This document shows, one piece after another, positions 55,119-64,000 of a stretch of DNA of 64,000 nt; the first letter of the stretch is position 1, and every line of letters begins with the position of its first letter. The stretch lies in assembly GCA_029959085.1 (NCBI GenBank), contig JARWIR010000031.1, positions 3,224,001-3,288,000 on the forward strand, given 5' to 3'. Source of the stretch: Nemophila menziesii (taxonomy: Eukaryota > Streptophyta > Magnoliopsida > Boraginales > Hydrophyllaceae). The notes under the pieces were generated by a model. That model saw nothing but the letters and a program-made list of their open reading frames with translations. It was not told the DNA's origin and did no database searches. The position numbers were made by a program, and so were the translations under genes.

Positions 55119-55796
55119 CTAATTTTTATTCTTTCCAATCTCGCGTTCATCTTTAAAATGTGGTGGGTAGGTGCTCTTCCTTGCCGCTTTACTCTCGCGG
55201 TGTGGCATCTTGCTTGCGTAGCACATGTTGATCATTTTTATTGGTGCAGGTGGTACCGATTTTTCAACTTTAATCTCATTCACGAATCTTGATGGGGCTG
55301 GTGATGGGTGAACTTTTTGTGGTCGAGGTTCAGTTTCTATTATATCTTGAACCTTGAATTCTTCGATTGATTCCTCAACCACTTCATATTCATCTTCGCC
55401 TTCAACCCAGTCTCCCACTATTACCTCATCATATTCTTGCTTTGGAATTTCTATAACCTCAATCACCAACTCTTCTTGTTTGCGTTCTACATCTTGACCA
55501 TGTGCATATGCCATAGGAATAGCAATCTCAGTTTCAATTTCTAGGATTTTCGTTGCTACTCCTTCTTCCACCATGCTAACAAGATCCTCAACCACATGGT
55601 GGTCTCCATTTATCATCGGCACGGTGGTCATATCACTATCAATAATATCTTCTTTCAACACCTCCTCCTCAACTACTTCTTCCGGCTGATCTCTTCCATC
55701 CCTCGGGGGAGCGGAATCTACATAGGACTGGTAAAACTCAAGTGATACTTCGATAAATCGGGTTTCATTCTCAGGGATTGAACTGATATAACTCAA
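55119..55796 (-). CDS. Acidic gag-linker ORF of H, fused to LTR sequence
   Basis: A 225-codon open frame. The first ~20 residues (MSYISSIPENETRFIEVSLE) are encoded by LTR sequence, so the frame is a fusion made by a deletion that joined the 5' LTR to the internal region. The rest is very acidic and includes YDEVIVGDWVEGEDEYEV, matching the D1 gag linker (NEIIVEDWVEEIEHDEI), so it is a linker between gag and protease rather than a new enzyme. It ends in a basic HRESKAARKSTYPPHFKDE stretch. Being open is probably chance plus relative youth; function is unknown. Confidence 0.5.
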   Translation of the reverse strand: MSYISSIPENETRFIEVSLEFYQSYVDSAPPRDGRDQPEEVVEEEVLKEDIIDSDMTTVPMINGDHHVVEDLVSMVEEGVATKILEIETEIAIPMAYAHGQDVERKQEELVIEVIEIPKQEYDEVIVGDWVEGEDEYEVVEESIEEFKVQDIIETEPRPQKVHPSPAPSRFVNEIKVEKSVPPAPIKMINMCYASKMPHRESKAARKSTYPPHFKDEREIGKNKN

Positions 55797-57490
55797 GTGT
55801 TCAATGAATAAGTAGTAGTAATTGCTAATACATAAAATAAAAAATAAAAGATATTTGTTTGGTTTCGAGTTATTAAACTACTAGACGCGGAGAAACAAAT
55901 TATTGAAAATAAATACTAAAAGATTAAGACACGGATATGAGCTATACTTTAGTCTCGCTAGGGAATCACCAAACTTACGTAATTAATACTTTCGTTAAGG
56001 GCAGAACAAATATTTCTATATTAGTCGAGACTCTAATATCTCCTAGCCCCCTGTCTGGTGGACCTAGGAGTTATCCTAAAATACTATAAACCCTTGTATG
56101 GGCGAATATGCCTCTTCGGATGTGAAGTATTTACCTCTTTGGATATGTAATTAGTTAAGCATGTCGTTCAATAATAGACATTACACGGATATTACCTAAG
56201 TGTATAATCAAACCCCCACTGTCGGATGATCACTTCGCCACTAAAGTGATAGCCCAATTACTATAACCTATTTCTAATTAGCTAGGTCAGAATTAGTATA
56301 TAAGAACAAAATAATATCCAATATTAAATACCTAATTCAAATTAAACTAGAAACTAATCTCAAATGGAAATACATTAATTAAGTAAATTAGGGTTCATCC
56401 CATTACGCGATTCTCAAGAATGTAAGGATTAGGTTATATTAAAAGTAAAAATATAAAAGAAATTAATAATATACATGTTCCTAATAACAAAAATAAAATA
56501 AGATTCTAGATAGAGGAATGACTTGAGCTGTTGTTGGAGGAAAATGATTCTCTAGCTCCTACTCTCTTTTTTTATGTATGGGTGTCCGGGCCAGCTTACG
56601 CGCACCACGACTATTCCCATGGGAAATATACACGCCTCCTCATGCATACTCCCACTTAATCAGAACTAGGTTACCCATGTTTAGGGAGGGGACTCGAAAC
56701 TTGCACCTCTTGCTTACCCCCTTTAAGGGCTCAAGAAATAACAAGGATGAGGGGATTCGAACCTTGTACCTACTAAATGAGAGACAAGGTCCTGGCCATT
56801 GAGCTAATCCCAATAGTTCTCTAGCTCTAGCTCCTGCTCTTGCTTCCGCCTCTTGACGCTCTCTCTAAGGATGATTTTATTTTAAGGTTTAATGAGAGGT
56901 ACTGAATAATGAGGTCTAAAGGATCTTATATAGTGCTTAAATTCAGATTAGGTCTAAACATGAGCTTAATTAAGTAATTAAAAGCCCAAGTTGAATTGGT
57001 AATTCCCGTAACTATGGTACAGCCCATAGTAAAACGGCTATAATGTTTGTGTATCAACTCCAAATCGCCTCATTCCAGTTGCAAATTCTTCCTAACTCAA
57101 ATGTGCAACTTCCTTATTTCACGACCCAAAGGCTGAATCAGTGTCTAAGTAGCTCGAAAACAGAAATTAGTAACAGCCTTCCAGCTTTGCACCTTTTCTA
57201 GTCAACTCTTCGGGATTTATTTTCTTTCCTTTGACTCCTCCACTCGATCTAAGACTTTAATTCTCACTTCTCCTCCTTATCTTGGTGCTCCATAGCATTC
57301 ATGAACCTAAGAAATTTATACTAAAAACAAAGAAATTAACGCACAAAAGCTCTAAAACTCAAATGATACAATTCCAATGGGAGAAAATGAAATATAACCA
57401 AATAAGCTTAAAAGTATATCAAATAAGTCAATTAGTCACCTAAAATTATGTCTCCAAGGGCCTATATTTAGAACAAAAAGGGAGACATCA
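55737..57490 (-). repeat. 5' LTR of H, truncated and carrying a SINE
   Basis: Matches the 3' LTR from about 50735 to 52204. The last ~85 bases of the LTR and the primer site are missing. The extra length, about 270 bp, is the SINE plus its duplication at 56548-56830. The LTR tip is at 57490. Confidence 0.82.
56561..56816 (-). mobile_element. tRNA-derived SINE
   Basis: On the minus strand it begins CTATTGGGATTAGCTCAATG, with box A (TAGCTCAATGG) and box B (GGTTCGAATCC) of a polymerase III promoter. It ends CCGGACACCCATACATAAAA with an A/T-rich tail. It interrupts the LTR, and the LTR sequence TTCTCTAGCTC is repeated on both sides (from 56548 and from 56817). The 3' LTR of H lacks it. The length, about 256 bp, fits plant SINEs. 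It may belong to a known family such as Au, but I cannot confirm that. Confidence 0.82.
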
Positions 57491-57495
57491 CACAT

Positions 57496-58334
57496 GCGTT
57501 GTTTTGACATGGGGATGTGGTACCCCTTTGGCCAGTTCATATAAATCTTTTGAAAGTTTATTCTATGAGTCCTAGCCAACTATCTCCCTATTTTTGGGGT
57601 AGTATTGTTGCCTTTTATGTTTTATGTCGGAAAAACCTTAAGTATAATCCTCCAGTGAAACTTTTTCGTGCTTTGTTTAAGATAGTAAGGATCCTAGTTG
57701 TCTAAGTGAATGATCCTTCGAGTACCTTTGGGAGTACTCAAATCAGAGATGGATGGTGTATATTTTATCATTGAAAAAAGGATCATGCACATATGTTGAT
57801 CTTCAACACTTTTCATATTAATCATTCTAGCTAGCATAGATTGTTTGTCTTTGTTAGGCAACTCCCAAAATATTTGGCTTCCTCTGTATGGGATGAGTGC
57901 TCTCCTGAGCAATATTCTATGCTCAACTTGAGCATTGATGAAAAAACTTATCATAGCAATATTTTGAACAAGCAAAGATAATGTTATTTTGTCTGAAGTT
58001 TTCTTGTACATAACCATTAAAAGAATTGAAGTTATATCCTTATTACAAGATAACTAATAAGCATAGTAATTACTCTTCGCTTCCTTGAAAAAGGATTACC
58101 TTGGAATCCCAATGGTTTATTTAAAAGAACAGTACTTCTTTTATTTTTTGAAATTCCGTTTTTCTAATCCATGCCTTTGTTTACTGGGTAGACTGATATT
58201 ACTCGGTTCTTAACAAGGTTCCCGCAAATACCGTAGGGAAGACTCAGATCGATCCTAAATGCAAAATGAAAACTAAAGTAGCCAATTCACCCATTATAGT
58301 TCAAAGCCTCGTCTAAAGTGATATCGAGGCTATA
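57496..58334 (+). pseudogene. Decayed plant-transposon-type protein fragment
   Basis: The plus-strand reading near 57517-57705 gives MVPLWPVHINLLKVYSMSPS, then QLSPYFWGSIVAFYVLCRK. It resembles the 'putative gypsy type transposon' protein family of plants. After a stop, the same region reads GWCIFYH, a stop and KKDHAHM, then RLFVFVRQLPKYLA, and SVWDE, also like that family. Several stops and frame changes follow. It appears to be an old element fragment into which H inserted. Confidence 0.4.
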
Positions 58335-59514
58335 TTGACGACCAGCTCTGATGCTCATAATTATACTAACGTTAATCATCTATCCTTGTTACCCATCACT
58401 ATTTACAGCGATAAGGAGGAAGATGATGACTCTGTACCTCTTTCACAAACAAAAGGAAAAATATATATCAAGGATTCATCTCATTCTCTTTGGGTGAGTA
58501 GGAGTTATTGTGCCGATGGAAAACATCTTCGATCTGCAGGAGATCTATATACTCTTTTTTAGAATGCTCCTAATCGACGTTATCAAATTTGATTGCCTTT
58601 ATATCATTAATGATTTCTCTGTTACGCCCAAAACTAGGTTGAAAATTAAACCACTCATGTTGAAAACCGTAAGATCTTGGATTTTGATGGTCATATTTGT
58701 ATCTGAAACATTAAGTGTTCATTGAAATAAGTGCTCAATGATGTGACTAGATGTGTTTGGGTGAAATTTCTTCCCAAACTAGTGGAAGGGAGTTTTTATT
58801 GACAATCGAGTTCTTCTTATCAACGAATAGGGAAATTGTACATATATTAGTTGAATTTTTAGCTCAACTATTAATTTTTTACTTTTCTATTATTTATTTC
58901 AGTTCTTTATAATAAAATTCTCTTTTTAATTGTATTCCTATGTTTATTCTATAACATATTTCTCTTTTTTGACAAAATAAAAGATAGACAAGTGAAAGAT
59001 TCATTGGTAAGAAATATTAGGGGAGAGCACGAATTGAGTTTATCACGGGTTTGAGATTTAAGTAATTCACTAGTAAGGTACTCAAGTTCGTAAGTGGTCT
59101 TGGTAAACACTTCGGTGATTATTACCAAGGGTAAAAATTAGGTTGGTTCTACTTGGCAAAAGATTTGTGTTTTAAAATGAAATCAAACCTGATATTAAAG
59201 TTTTTGGATCCTATTTTATAAGATAAAAACCAAAAAAACAATATTCTTACCCCTCAATTTAGGTCTTTATACCCTCAGATTAGGCTTCGGTTAACCCAGC
59301 CCAGCCCTAAGAAGGGTAAATAACTTTCTAAGGCCTTAGGTTGACATGAGGTTCCACTTTAAGGTCTATATGTAACTATATATAATTTGTATAGTTAGAA
59401 TCTGGTTAGATTAGATGAAAAAACAAAAACATGCTTGCTTTATGGGCTGTAATCTATTTCTCTTTCTTTTACGTGGCATATAAAAATCACCTTAGCCCAT
59501 GCGAATCTTCTACA
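58335..59514. other. Unclassified AT-rich stretch
   Basis: Contains short frames (58335-58562 and 58510-58725, plus) without recognised domains. They may continue the preceding fragment. From about 58740 to 59514 I see no coding signal. Confidence 0.3.
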
Positions 59515-59522
59515 TATTTACA

Positions 59523-60016
59523 CAGGGGCGGAGCCAGGAATTTTTAGTAGGGGGGCCAAGGGGGTTCGGGGGCAACGTCCCCGAATTATTTTTTGAACTT
59601 ATTTGCACCGTAGTTCCATATATTATGAAAAAATTGTAAAATAAACCTTTATATTAGATAAAACTGCACTATAAGTCCTAATACTATTGTTTGTAACTGA
59701 TTATTCTTTATTTAATACAAAATAACATATATTTTATTGAAAAAATAAAATAATTATAAGTTTAATAAATTAAATTTTTAAAATTAGAGAATTAAATAAA
59801 GATTCTTAAAATTTAGGGGATCAAATGAATGTTTTGTAAATTTAAAGGGGCCAAATGAATGTTTTGAAAGTTTAGGGGGGGCCAAATAGATATTTTTTAA
59901 AAATTTAAGAGTAAAATAGCACATTATTAATTTTTTTTTTTAACAAAGGAATTTTTTTTTAAAAATAATCAGGGGGGGCCATGGCCCCTCCTACCCTTCA
60001 CGTGCCTCCGCCCCTG
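59523..60016. mobile_element. hAT-type MITE
   Basis: 494 bp with terminal inverted repeats CAGGGGCGGAGCCA (left) and TGCCTCCGCCCCTG (right, imperfect complement), and a perfect eight-base target duplication TATTTACA (59515-59522 and 60017-60024). Sub-terminal GGGGGGCCAA motifs face each other (near 59550 and near 59970). The interior is AT-rich, with no ORF. The eight-base duplication and CAGGGG ends are typical of hAT elements. Confidence 0.9.
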
Positions 60017-60024
60017 TATTTACA

Positions 60025-61082
60025 TATCATTGACCCACTCGCTCTCCAATTTCCACAGCAAATCTTCTACATATTGTTGGCCCCCTATCTCTCTAATTTT
60101 CACTATAAAAGAGAAAAAGACCCCAAGTGTAGGTAAAAGAGAAAGATACTCCATTACCCAGTTTTTTGATTTATGAAAAATATAATCATCAACCGAAGCA
60201 AAAAACTCAATGACCCATTCAAACACCATTTTTTTATTTTACTGAACAAGGAATGAACACCTCTTGTGTAACCCCCTAATTTATAGTAAAAAGTAATAAT
60301 GACCGTTCTATATATAGTTTTTTAATAGTTTATGTATCAAAAACACATATGTGTTAATTTTAAATTTTCTAGGGTTTTAATGGCGGTTTTATTGTAGATT
60401 TCATGAAAGAATCAAATATAGACTTGTATATAGGGTTTTAATGGTGGCTTTATGTATTTAGGTTTGGTAAATTGTATATTTTTAGATGTAAATCGATGAA
60501 TATAGTGAATCTATGTGTGAAGCCATAATAGCGGTGTTTATGGGTTGTGTGGGATCATAACCACCTTAACATGGTGATGGTAATGTGTGTATTGCGCAGA
60601 GGGGGTTAGGGGTGGTAATGTGTATTTCACAGAGGGGGTTGGGTATGGTGATCTGTGTGAGTATGTACTCAAAACACTCTTGCATAATAAAGAATTGTAT
60701 TTACTGGGAAGAAAACGAAGGCGACATTGTGAGTAGAAAAAGATGGCGAAGAAATATAAACTTTGAACATTACCAAATAAAGGTAGAAATTGATAATTTT
60801 TTTATTTTGCATTTATTTATTTCGCTTTGTAAAGCATTTTATATTTTTATTTTCCTTTTTTTATTTAGTAAATTTCAGTATATATTTCTATTTTGCAGAA
60901 TTGCCTTTAATGTAACGTTAGTTTTTGTTATGAACAAAATCTTCAATGTCTTAGATAATTTTTTCATTATGTTTCGGTTATGTTTTGATCATATTTGAAA
61001 CTTGAATATCTTATTGATGACTTCTGGCTGTGGCAGATAGTGTGTGGTGGTAGTGTTCTTGTTATTGTTCGATTTCACTCTT
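60025..61082. other. Unclassified AT-rich stretch
   Basis: A 69-codon minus frame (60229-60020, MVFEWVIEFFASVDD start) overlaps the MITE duplication. I do not recognise it, and it may be chance. The rest, including a 137-codon plus frame of low-complexity Phe/Ile/Leu text (60585-60998), shows no domain. GGTGATGGTAATGTGTGT and nearby phrases form short degenerate repeats at 60570-60660. Confidence 0.3.
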
Positions 61083-61427
61083 ATATGATACACCCACCCC
61101 CACCCACACGATATATGTTACAATTACATTGTAAGTGACCTTATACCCATAGTTGGAGCATGGGTACATTCCCACCAGTTTAACATATCGTGCACAAATG
61201 GGTACATGCCCATTTTTCATATGTGGATACATACGCACACGTCATCTTCACCAAATGCACAACCATACAAACATACATAGTGGGTATGTATCCATGGTAT
61301 ATATTTGGTACGTACGCAGAGGTCATAGAGAGTGTGTACATACATTATATAGAGGGTATGTAACAACAATGTTTTTGTGTTACTTTTTTTTCATTACAAC
61401 CTAGAACACAAGTGTTTGTTTTATACC
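61083..61427. repeat. Tandem repeat array, left part
   Basis: Degenerate repeats of TGGGTATGTACCCA-like text (for example GGGTACATTCCCACC, TGGGTACATGCCC, GTGGGTATGTATCC), ending with AACCTAGAACACAAGTGTTT. It is interrupted by LTR I at 61428. Confidence 0.7.
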
Positions 61428-62967
61428 TGATGTCTCCCCATTTGTGATGATTTAATATTAGTTGGAGACATCATTTTTAATGTTTTAGAAGTCTAAATAC
61501 TCGATTTTCATATATATTAGTGCACTTTCCTATTTCGTGTCTTGATTTAATGATTTATTATTTTTAGAGCATATTTGGTCTAGTTGTTTGTTAATTGAGT
61601 TTTAAAGATATATGGTAATTAATTAGATACCAAATCAATTCTATGAAATAAAGGAAAGAAGATATGCATGGAAATTGGAGATAAGGAAGGAAAATATAAG
61701 ATATGGAAAGATAAAGTTGTCAAATAAATCTGAATTCCAGCACCTACGACCATAGAAGTGATCATAACTCAATATTAGCTAGGAAATTGGAAGAATGGTC
61801 TGAAGAAAAGTTATAGACCTTTCTGAGACGATCAGTTTCGACATATGGAACGCGTCAATCGGAGTTGAAACGAAGAAGTTACGGCCAAAACAAAATAGCG
61901 GCAGATTATTACATTTTCTATATTTTAGGGTTACGAATTTGAGTTGGGCTTGGAGTCCAAGTTACTTGTCTTCCACTACAAGAAAACGAATTAGGTCTTC
62001 TAAACACCTATAAATACACCCTTAAACTTTTGTAAAATAATCATTGCCTCTCATAAATTAGTCCTTAAGTTTTATATCATTAGAGTCATTGAAGAGAGCA
62101 AGATGACATCTTTGTATTAATATTTTAGATTATTTCCTTCAGGTATGAACTAATTTTCCCATAGCTTGGGTTTTGCATTATGTATAATATATGAATTCTT
62201 TTTTCTTCTATCTACGTTTCTTTGGAAATTATATGTTTTAATCTGATTCTAGCTACTTAACCATATATTTGATTTATGTGTTTTGATTTATTGTTTGTCT
62301 TAAACTTGATCAATTTACGGCTTTTCTCATAGTAGTTAGATGATCACCCGGAAGGGGTGTCTAATTACTGAAACACCACATAAACGTCTAGAATAAGGAA
62401 TTGGTCCTGACAACACCAGCCTAACTAGATAGTCATTAAGGTTTATTTTCATCACCAATCGTCATTAGTAGGTACGACTACACCTAGGACCCAAGTGGCG
62501 CAGGTTAACCCTTTGTGAGCTCCCTCGTGATTGTGAGGTTGCCACCCTAATTCACTCTCTGGAGATAGGGGGAATTTAGAATCCTGACTACATATGTAAG
62601 AGCTATTGTCTCCCTTATAAACTGAAATTGATAGAAAGAAATAGAAAGATTAGTGCATACTAGCAAAACCTAAGCTATATTTCGCTCATCTTTATTATTT
62701 CATCTTTATTTTATTGTATTTTAATTTCTTAGTTTAACCATTAATATTTCAATCAATCGTATTTAGTTTTTGTCCTTTAATTAATTATTATTACTCTGAT
62801 TATTTACCCATCTGTGTAACACACTATGTCCCTGAGAACGAATTCTTCTTATAATTAAAACTTGCATACGTCCTGTAATACTTGCAGAATCGTGTTTGTC
62901 TAGGGTGATTTGTGCATCGTTTATCCATCTTTCATTCTATTATTTTATCACACCCTAGGCTACACCA
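61428..62967 (+). repeat. Solo LTR I, Athila-like
   Basis: 1540 bp, TGATGTCTCC to TACACCA, with a perfect target duplication ATACC (61423-61427 and 62968-62972) and no internal region. It is related to the C and E LTRs (CACCCGGAAGGGGTGTCTAA, CTTGCATACGTCCTGTAATA). It has a candidate TATA box at 62009-62016 and an intact 5' tip inverted repeat. Recombination between the two LTRs of a full element would leave exactly this. Confidence 0.95.
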
Positions 62968-63830
62968 ATACCCATTGATGTAAGATGTATCTTACTGGTG
63001 CAAGGTTGGGTTTTCTAATTCTAGTGTGCTAATCAATCCTTATTATATGTAGGCATATAGTGAATCTGTACCAACATCATATAGTGGGTATGCACCCATA
63101 TACCCACATCACATACTAGGTTTATACCCACAATATAGTTTGTATGTACCCATCATATGGTACATAGTGGGTATGTAATCTTATAATGGGTATATAAAGG
63201 GTATGTACTCACAACGTTTTTGTGTTATTTTTTCTATTATAACCTAGAACACAAGTATTTATTTTATACCCATTAATGTAAGATGTACTATTGCAATGTT
63301 GGTTTTCCAATTTTAGTGTGTTAATCAATCCTTATTATCTGTAAGCATATAATGAATCTGTACCCACATCATATAGTGGGTATGTACCAACACGTCACTG
63401 AATTTGTACAAACATCATATACTGGGTTTGTACTCACAATATAGTGCATATGAACCCACCATATGGTACATGGTGGGAATGTACTCATATAATGACTATA
63501 TAAAGGGTATCTACCCATATTTTTTAAATTTTTTTTATAACAACCTAGAAAACAAGTGTTTGTTTTAACCCGTTGATGTAAGATGCATTTCACTGCTGCA
63601 AGGTTGGGGTTTCCATTTTTAATGTGTTAGTCAATCCTTATTATTTGTAACCATATAGTGAATCTGTAACCACTTCATATAGTTGGTATGTTCCGACACA
63701 ACACTGGATCTGTACTCACATCATATACTGTGTATGTATCCACAAAATATAATAGGTTTGTACCCACAATATGGTACATGGTGGGTATGTATCTATTTAA
63801 TATTTTATATGTGTGGGAACATTGATGTAA
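62968..63830. repeat. Tandem repeat array, right part
   Basis: Units of about 295-300 bp, each with AACCTAGAACACAAG, then GATGTAAGATG, then CTTATTAT and many copies of a 20-odd-base sub-repeat around AGTGGGTATGTACCCAC. Unit starts lie near 63241 and 63542. The first unit continues across LTR I from about 61400. Short frames here are repeat by-products. Confidence 0.75.
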
Positions 63831-64000
63831 TACTTAGAAAATACCAGACATCGAAGGAAATACCAGAACATAACCAAAACATGATCAAAGGTATTAATAA
63901 TGTTGTTCATATAGAAAAACAAATGATAATAAAAGGAATTTCAGCAAAAAAAAATATACTAATTTTTGCTAAATAATATATACATATATATATATATATA
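63831..64000. other. AT-rich end of window with TA microsatellite
   Basis: No gene seen. The last ~30 bases are a TA-rich microsatellite that continues past the window edge. Confidence 0.6.

Larger units (their letters stand above)
50651..57490 (-). mobile_element. Element H, Athila-like, pol-less derivative
   Basis: Minus-strand element with a 3' LTR (50651-52204), polypurine tract, conserved 3' structures, palindrome spacer, an acidic gag-linker ORF and a 5' LTR (about 55737-57490). The flanking five bases are TACAT (50646-50650) and CACAT (57491-57495), four of five matching, a decayed target duplication. Protease, reverse transcriptase, RNase H, integrase, most of gag, the primer site and the end of the 5' LTR are missing. 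Confidence 0.85.

Noticed and set aside
56755..56814. Possible tRNA gene (TAGCTCAATGG and GGTTCGAATCC on minus)
   Set aside because: The boxes belong to a SINE with target duplications; the anticodon arm and acceptor stem do not close as a functional tRNA.
59523..60016. CACTA-type element
   Set aside because: The ends are CAGGGG, not CACTA, and the duplication is eight bases, which fits hAT rather than the three bases of CACTA.
60020..60229. Host exon on the minus strand
   Set aside because: A single 69-codon frame, overlapping the MITE duplication, with no splice pattern or recognised domain; left as unclassified.
61083..63830. CRISPR-like array
   Set aside because: Repeats are degenerate, spacing is irregular and there are no unique spacers; the context is a plant minisatellite.

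Overview
The window reads as repeat-rich, AT-rich nuclear DNA of a flowering plant, most likely a eudicot with a large genome. The evidence is its content. It is almost wholly LTR retrotransposons of the Athila-like Ty3/gypsy type, with primer sites matching plant tRNA-Asp. There is also one Copia element, a tRNA-derived SINE, a hAT-type MITE and a minisatellite. I see no convincing host gene, rRNA gene, functional tRNA gene or CRISPR. The species cannot be named from the sequence.

Layout. Element C (minus strand) enters from the left edge with a partial gag, a tRNA-Asp primer site and a 5' LTR (1-2251). It sits in a minus-strand element, D1 (2252-4779 and 38215-42151). D1 is split by plus-strand element E (4780-38214), E is split by plus-strand element B (9508-34954), and B is split by plus-strand element A (20524-33240). 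The target-site duplications (TSDs) fix this order: atata for A, gcgat for B, and a decayed pair for E. D1 in turn interrupts an older LTR (F, 42152-43299). To the right lie a decayed Copia element (G, 43846-50113, TSD tattt), a gutted Athila-like element (H, 50651-57490) with a SINE in its 5' LTR, a poorly classified stretch with a decayed plant-transposon domain, a hAT-type MITE (59523-60016), and a ~300-bp tandem repeat split by a solo LTR (I, 61428-62967).

Element A is the one apparently complete element. It has near-identical 1559-bp LTRs, an uninterrupted 1877-codon gag-pol with all catalytic residues visible, and a second intact 438-codon ORF (ORF3) between pol and the 3' LTR. B has the same plan but is broken by nonsense codons, frameshifts and active-site changes. 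E, D1 and H lack most or all of pol, yet keep the non-coding architecture.

The most interesting signal is that shared non-coding architecture: (i) a spacer between pol and ORF3 packed with perfect palindromes whose sequence differs by family; (ii) a stem-loop just after ORF3; (iii) a nested long-range stem in the 3' untranslated region, present in A, B, E and H, with compensatory or wobble-compatible changes in its arms; (iv) repeated GAGTTTGGGGT motifs resembling the polypurine tract; (v) an inverted repeat at the 5' tip of the LTRs. Pol-less elements keep these, which suggests cis-acting functions such as packaging, dimerisation or priming. That function is inference.
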